Positions 14,082 through 17,074 of a stretch of DNA of 17,074 nt are shown piece by piece. The first letter of the stretch is position 1. Each line of letters opens with the position of its first letter. The stretch is from positions 1-17,074 of the forward strand of contig JBDSLU010000124.1 in assembly GCA_039916225.1 (NCBI GenBank). Direction: 5' to 3'. Source of the stretch: JBDSLU01 sp039916225. Lineage in GTDB: Bacteria > Acidobacteriota > Vicinamibacteria > Vicinamibacterales > Vicinamibacteraceae. A program made the position numbers and the translations under genes. The notes under the pieces were generated by a model. The model was not told where the DNA came from. It did no database searches and saw nothing but the letters and a program-made list of their open reading frames with translations.

Positions 14082-16850
14082 GTCCTTCGAACCCTTCCGA
14101 TCCGCGCCTGGGCGCGGCTGGCCACGACCGCCCTCGCCCTGCTCGGCCTGAGTGCGGCGCCGGCGGCTGCGCACATCATCTACGGGCTGACCACCGGCGG
14201 GATGGTCTTCACGGTCGACACGAACGCGCCCGGTGTCGGCCTGCAGATCGGCGCGATTCGGGGCCTGCAGCCAGGCGAGACGGCGCTGGCCATCGACCTG
14301 CGGCCGGCGACCGGACAGATCTTCCTGCTGGGGAGCACCAGCCGGCTCTACGTGCTCGACCCCAGCGGCCAGCTTCGCTTCGTGTCCGGGCCGTTCACGC
14401 CGGCGGTGGCCGGCACGGTCGTCGGATTCGACTTCAACCCGACCTCCGATCGCATCCGCATCGTCACCGATACCGGCCAGAACCTACGTGTCGACCCCGA
14501 CTCCGGAGGGGCGACGGTCGACACGCCGCTCAATCCAGGCACGCCGCGCATCGTCGGCTCCGCCTACGCCAACAATCACGCCGGGTCGGCCGCGACCACG
14601 CTCTACGCCATCGATTCGGCCACCGATCGGCTCCTCATCCAGAATCCGCCCAACGCCGGCACGCTGACGCTGGTGGGCAACCTCGGCGTCGACACCTCTG
14701 ACGATGTCGGGTTCGACATCTCCGCCAACGACGGGATCGCCTTCGCGACGCTGACGGTCGGCGGCACCAGCCGCCTCTACACGATCGACCTCGCGACCGG
14801 CGCGGCGACGGTGATCGCCCCGGTCTTCGGCGGATCGTGGCGCGACTTCACGGTGCTGTCGCGCGGCGTCCCGATGCTCGCGCTCCGCAACGGCACCGAG
14901 CTGGCTCGTTTCCACAGCGCCACGCCCGGCACGTTGCTCGGGCAGGTGACGATCGCCGGTCTGCAGGCGGGCGAGAGCATCGTCGGGATCGACGTGCGGC
15001 CCTCGAACGGTCAACTCTACGGCGTCGGCTCGACCAGCCGCGTCTACCTGATCGACGCGGTCACCGGATCGGCCAAGGCGGTCGGGGCGCCGTTCGCGCC
15101 GGCGCTCGCCGGCACGCGCTTCGGCGTCGACGTCGACCCGGTCGACGACCGCCTGCGCGTCGTCAGCGATGCCGAACAGAATCTCCGGATCGACCTCGAC
15201 ACCGGCGTGGCGACGGCCGGATCGGCCCTCGCGCCGGCCAGCGCGGTGGGCGGGGCTGCCTACGCCAATCCCTTCGATGGCACCCAGTTCACCACGCTCT
15301 ACGCCCTCGACACCCAGACCGACCTGGTGTCGATCCAGGATCCGGCCGACGACGGCACCCTCACCACAGTCGGTCCGCTCGGCGTCAACGCCGGGCCCGA
15401 CCTGGGCTTCGACATCTCGCCGCTCGACGGCGTCGCCTTCGCGGCCCTGTCGGTGGGCGGCGTGTCGGGGCTCTACACCGTCAACCTGACGACCGGCGCG
15501 GCGCGGCTGATCGGCCCGATCGGCTCGGGCGCGGCGGTCACTGGCCTGGCGATCCTGCCGGTCGCGTATCAGCTCGCCGAGGGCTCGACGGGCGCGTTCT
15601 TCGACACCGACATCCTGCTCGCCAATCCGACCACGTCGGCGGTGCCGGTGACCGTCATCTACCAGACCGAGCTCGCCAACGTCGTGGCGCACAGCGTGAC
15701 GCTGGCCCCGCAGTCGCGCCTGACCATCGCCGCCGACGCCAACCCGGCGCTCGGCGCCACCGCGTTCTCGTCGACGGTGGTGTCGCACCTCGGCATCCCC
15801 ATCGTGGTCGAGCGGACCATGCGCTGGGACGCGACGGGCTACGGCATGCACACCGAGAAGGCGGCGTCGTCGCTGGCCCGGACGTGGTTCTTCGCCGAGG
15901 GCTCACAGGGCTTCTACGACACGTATTTCCTGCTGACCAACCCGACCACGGTCGCCAACGCCGTGCAGCTGCGCTTCCTGTTGGAGAACGGCACCGAGGT
16001 CGTGCGCGACTACCCGATGCTCGGCGAGTCGCGCCTGACGGTCTATGCCGGCGAGATCCCCGAGCTGGTCAACCAGGCCTTCGGGACGGTCGCGACCTTT
16101 GCCTTCGCCGGTGCCGCCGAGCGGGCGATGTACTTCGGCTCGCCCCTCTTCAGCGGCGGCCACGAGTCGGCCGGCGTCACCCGCACGTCGACCGAGTGGT
16201 TCCTCGCCGAAGGCGCCACCGGCAGCTTCTTCACGACGTTCGTGCTGCTCTCGAATCCGAACGCCACGCCGGCCGCGGTGACGATGACCTACCTGCGCGA
16301 GGGCGGCGGCACGGTGACGCGGTCGAAGACGGTACCGGCCGGCACGCGCCTGACGATCAACCTCGGGCTGGAGGATCCGACGCTGGCCGCGACCAGCGTC
16401 GCGGCGCGGATCACGTCCACCGTCGGCATCATCGCCGAGCGGGCGATGTACTGGCCGTTCTCACCGGTGTCGTGGCAGGAGGCGCACAGCGCCTTCGGCG
16501 TGACCGAGACGGCGTTGCGCTGGGGCCTGGCCGAGGGCCGGGTGGGCGGACCGGAGGCCTATCAGACGTTCGTGCTGGTCGCGAATCCCGGCAGCACCGT
16601 CGCGAACCTGACGCTGACGTTCCTGCGGACCACCGGCGCGCCGATCACCAAGACGGCGACGGTGCCGGCCGGCGGTCGCCGGACCATCACGACCGGGCCG
16701 GCGTCGATGGTCCCGGAGCTGGCCGACGAGTCGTTCGGCGTCGTCGTCGCGTCCGACCAGCCGGTGTTCGCGGAACGAGCGCTCTACGCCAACGCCAATG
16801 GCGTGTTCTGGGCGGCGGGCAGCGCCGCCACCGCGACCGCGCTGCCGTAG
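14073..16850 (+). CDS. Secreted protein with two DUF4394 domains and four C-terminal ~107-residue repeats (paralog B)
   Basis: This is a 925-residue tandem paralog of the preceding gene, of unknown function. It has a signal peptide (MTTVLRTLPIRAWARLATTA then ALALLGLSAAPAAA; cleavage near 33), DUF4394 copy 1 (about 34-262; LAIDLRPATGQIFLLGSTSR, GFDFNPTSDRIRIV) and DUF4394 copy 2 (about 264-497; VGIDVRPSNGQLYGVGSTS, FGVDVDPVDDRLRVVSDAEQ). Four tail repeats start at 498, 604, 708 and 816, with the same lengths as in paralog A. It probably arose by tandem duplication of a whole gene. ATG 14073 is chosen because AGGAG at 14063-14067 is 5 nt away and the signal peptide starts there; an earlier in-frame ATG at 13983 adds 30 Arg-rich residues from the intergenic region. 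Another ATG at 14068 is out of frame. Confidence 0.9.
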   Translation: MTTVLRTLPIRAWARLATTALALLGLSAAPAAAHIIYGLTTGGMVFTVDTNAPGVGLQIGAIRGLQPGETALAIDLRPATGQIFLLGSTSRLYVLDPSGQLRFVSGPFTPAVAGTVVGFDFNPTSDRIRIVTDTGQNLRVDPDSGGATVDTPLNPGTPRIVGSAYANNHAGSAATTLYAIDSATDRLLIQNPPNAGTLTLVGNLGVDTSDDVGFDISANDGIAFATLTVGGTSRLYTIDLATGAATVIAPVFGGSWRDFTVLSRGVPMLALRNGTELARFHSATPGTLLGQVTIAGLQAGESIVGIDVRPSNGQLYGVGSTSRVYLIDAVTGSAKAVGAPFAPALAGTRFGVDVDPVDDRLRVVSDAEQNLRIDLDTGVATAGSALAPASAVGGAAYANPFDGTQFTTLYALDTQTDLVSIQDPADDGTLTTVGPLGVNAGPDLGFDISPLDGVAFAALSVGGVSGLYTVNLTTGAARLIGPIGSGAAVTGLAILPVAYQLAEGSTGAFFDTDILLANPTTSAVPVTVIYQTELANVVAHSVTLAPQSRLTIAADANPALGATAFSSTVVSHLGIPIVVERTMRWDATGYGMHTEKAASSLARTWFFAEGSQGFYDTYFLLTNPTTVANAVQLRFLLENGTEVVRDYPMLGESRLTVYAGEIPELVNQAFGTVATFAFAGAAERAMYFGSPLFSGGHESAGVTRTSTEWFLAEGATGSFFTTFVLLSNPNATPAAVTMTYLREGGGTVTRSKTVPAGTRLTINLGLEDPTLAATSVAARITSTVGIIAERAMYWPFSPVSWQEAHSAFGVTETALRWGLAEGRVGGPEAYQTFVLVANPGSTVANLTLTFLRTTGAPITKTATVPAGGRRTITTGPASMVPELADESFGVVVASDQPVFAERALYANANGVFWAAGSAATATALP
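15564..16847 (+). repeat. Four tandem ~107-residue repeats in paralog B
   Basis: Units start at codons 498, 604, 708 and 816, with lengths 106, 104, 108 and 110, identical to those in paralog A. Unit 1 opens AYQLAEGSTG, unit 2 TWFFAEGSQG, unit 3 EWFLAEGATG and unit 4 RWGLAEGRVG. The conserved period suggests each unit is a folded domain under constraint. Confidence 0.85.
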
Positions 16851-16861
16851 CGCTCGCAAGA

Positions 16862-16928
16862 ATCCGCACCCTCCGCCGTTCTCCTCTCAGCGGGCCTGCC
16901 CCGCTGAAGAGGAGAACTCGATGCGGAT
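16862..16928 (+). promoter_or_regulatory. Long leader hairpin sequestering SD and start codon of the last gene
   Basis: The left arm at 16878-16894 (GTTCTCCTCTCAGCGGG) pairs with the right arm at 16900-16917 (CCCGCTGAAGAGGAGAAC). This is 17 bp with a single bulged A and a 5-nt loop, CCTGC. The right arm contains the SD AGGAG (16910-16914). An outer 7-bp helix, ATCCGCA (16862-16868) with TGCGGAT (16922-16928), covers the TG of the ATG and the next codons. It starts 11 nt after the paralog B stop. No T tract follows, so a plain terminator is unlikely. Confidence 0.65.
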
Positions 16929-17074
16929 CTGGATCCTGTGGGCAGCGCTGCTCGCCGCTGCGCCCGCTGTCACGGCGTCGGCACAACCTGCGGCTGTCCC
17001 CCTTCCGGCCGGTGACGGCTGGGTGGCCCTGACCATCGCCGAGTATCTGAAGCTGCGCGACCAGGCCAACCCCC
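16921..17074 (+). CDS. N-terminus of an exported protein, cut by the window edge
   Basis: ATG 16921 opens a frame with no stop before the right edge (51 codons). The visible part is a clean signal peptide (MRIWILWAALLAAAPAVTASA, cleavage probably before QP near residue 22), then a mature start AAVPLPAGDGWVALTIAEY. The family cannot be recognised from this much. The SD AGGAG at 16910-16914 has 6-nt spacing but is buried in the leader hairpin described separately. The gene follows paralog B on the same strand after 70 nt. Confidence 0.8.
   Translation, partial: MRIWILWAALLAAAPAVTASAQPAAVPLPAGDGWVALTIAEYLKLRDQANP

Noticed and set aside
1..17074. Mobile element, CRISPR array, toxin-antitoxin pair or tRNA
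   Set aside because: I looked on both strands and saw no transposase or integrase motif, no short spaced repeats, no small paired genes and no cloverleaf; composition appears even across the window.

Overview
This is a high-GC, densely coding stretch of bacterial chromosome. Start codons are often GTG or TTG, several are preceded by strong Shine-Dalgarno (SD) sequences, and lipoprotein or signal peptides are plain. The mix of a DUF4394 secreted protein pair, a DUF2142 membrane protein, a DUF4214-methyltransferase fusion, a di-haem peroxidase and a divergent DapA-like protein fits a soil-type Acidobacteriota genome, most like class Vicinamibacteria. That assignment is a judgement from gene content, not from a marker gene. 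I see no rRNA, tRNA, CRISPR, insertion sequence or phage gene.

Layout. (1) Positions 1-851, minus strand: a DapA-superfamily protein running off the left edge. It is divergent from (2) a compact plus-strand run at 1027-7996: di-haem cytochrome c peroxidase, small cupredoxin, methyl-accepting chemotaxis protein, then a CUT2-type (ribose/xylose-like) sugar ABC transporter as lipoprotein, double ATPase and permease, then a tautomerase-family protein. All gaps in this run are under 50 nt, so one or a few operons are likely. (3) Positions 8037-9401, minus strand: a DUF2142 polytopic membrane protein, convergent with the tautomerase across a small hairpin. (4) Positions 9481 to the right edge, plus strand: a membrane-anchored beta-rich protein overlapping a DUF4214-methyltransferase by 4 nt, then two large tandem paralogous secreted proteins (two DUF4394 domains plus four ~107-residue repeats each), then the start of another exported protein.

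How they may work together. The peroxidase and cupredoxin could form a periplasmic electron-transfer pair. The chemoreceptor directly upstream of the sugar-binding lipoprotein may respond to the same ligand. The DUF2142, beta-rich and DUF4214-methyltransferase genes look like cell-surface glycan genes. The two DUF4394 paralogs are probably exposed or secreted proteins of unknown role.

The most unusual signal is regulatory. The leaders of the second DUF4394 gene (14015-14081) and of the last gene (16862-16928) can each fold into a long, three-tier hairpin. In both, an upstream CTCCT pairs with the SD, and a second 7-bp helix covers the end of the start codon and the first codons. The leader of the first DUF4394 paralog shows no such fold.
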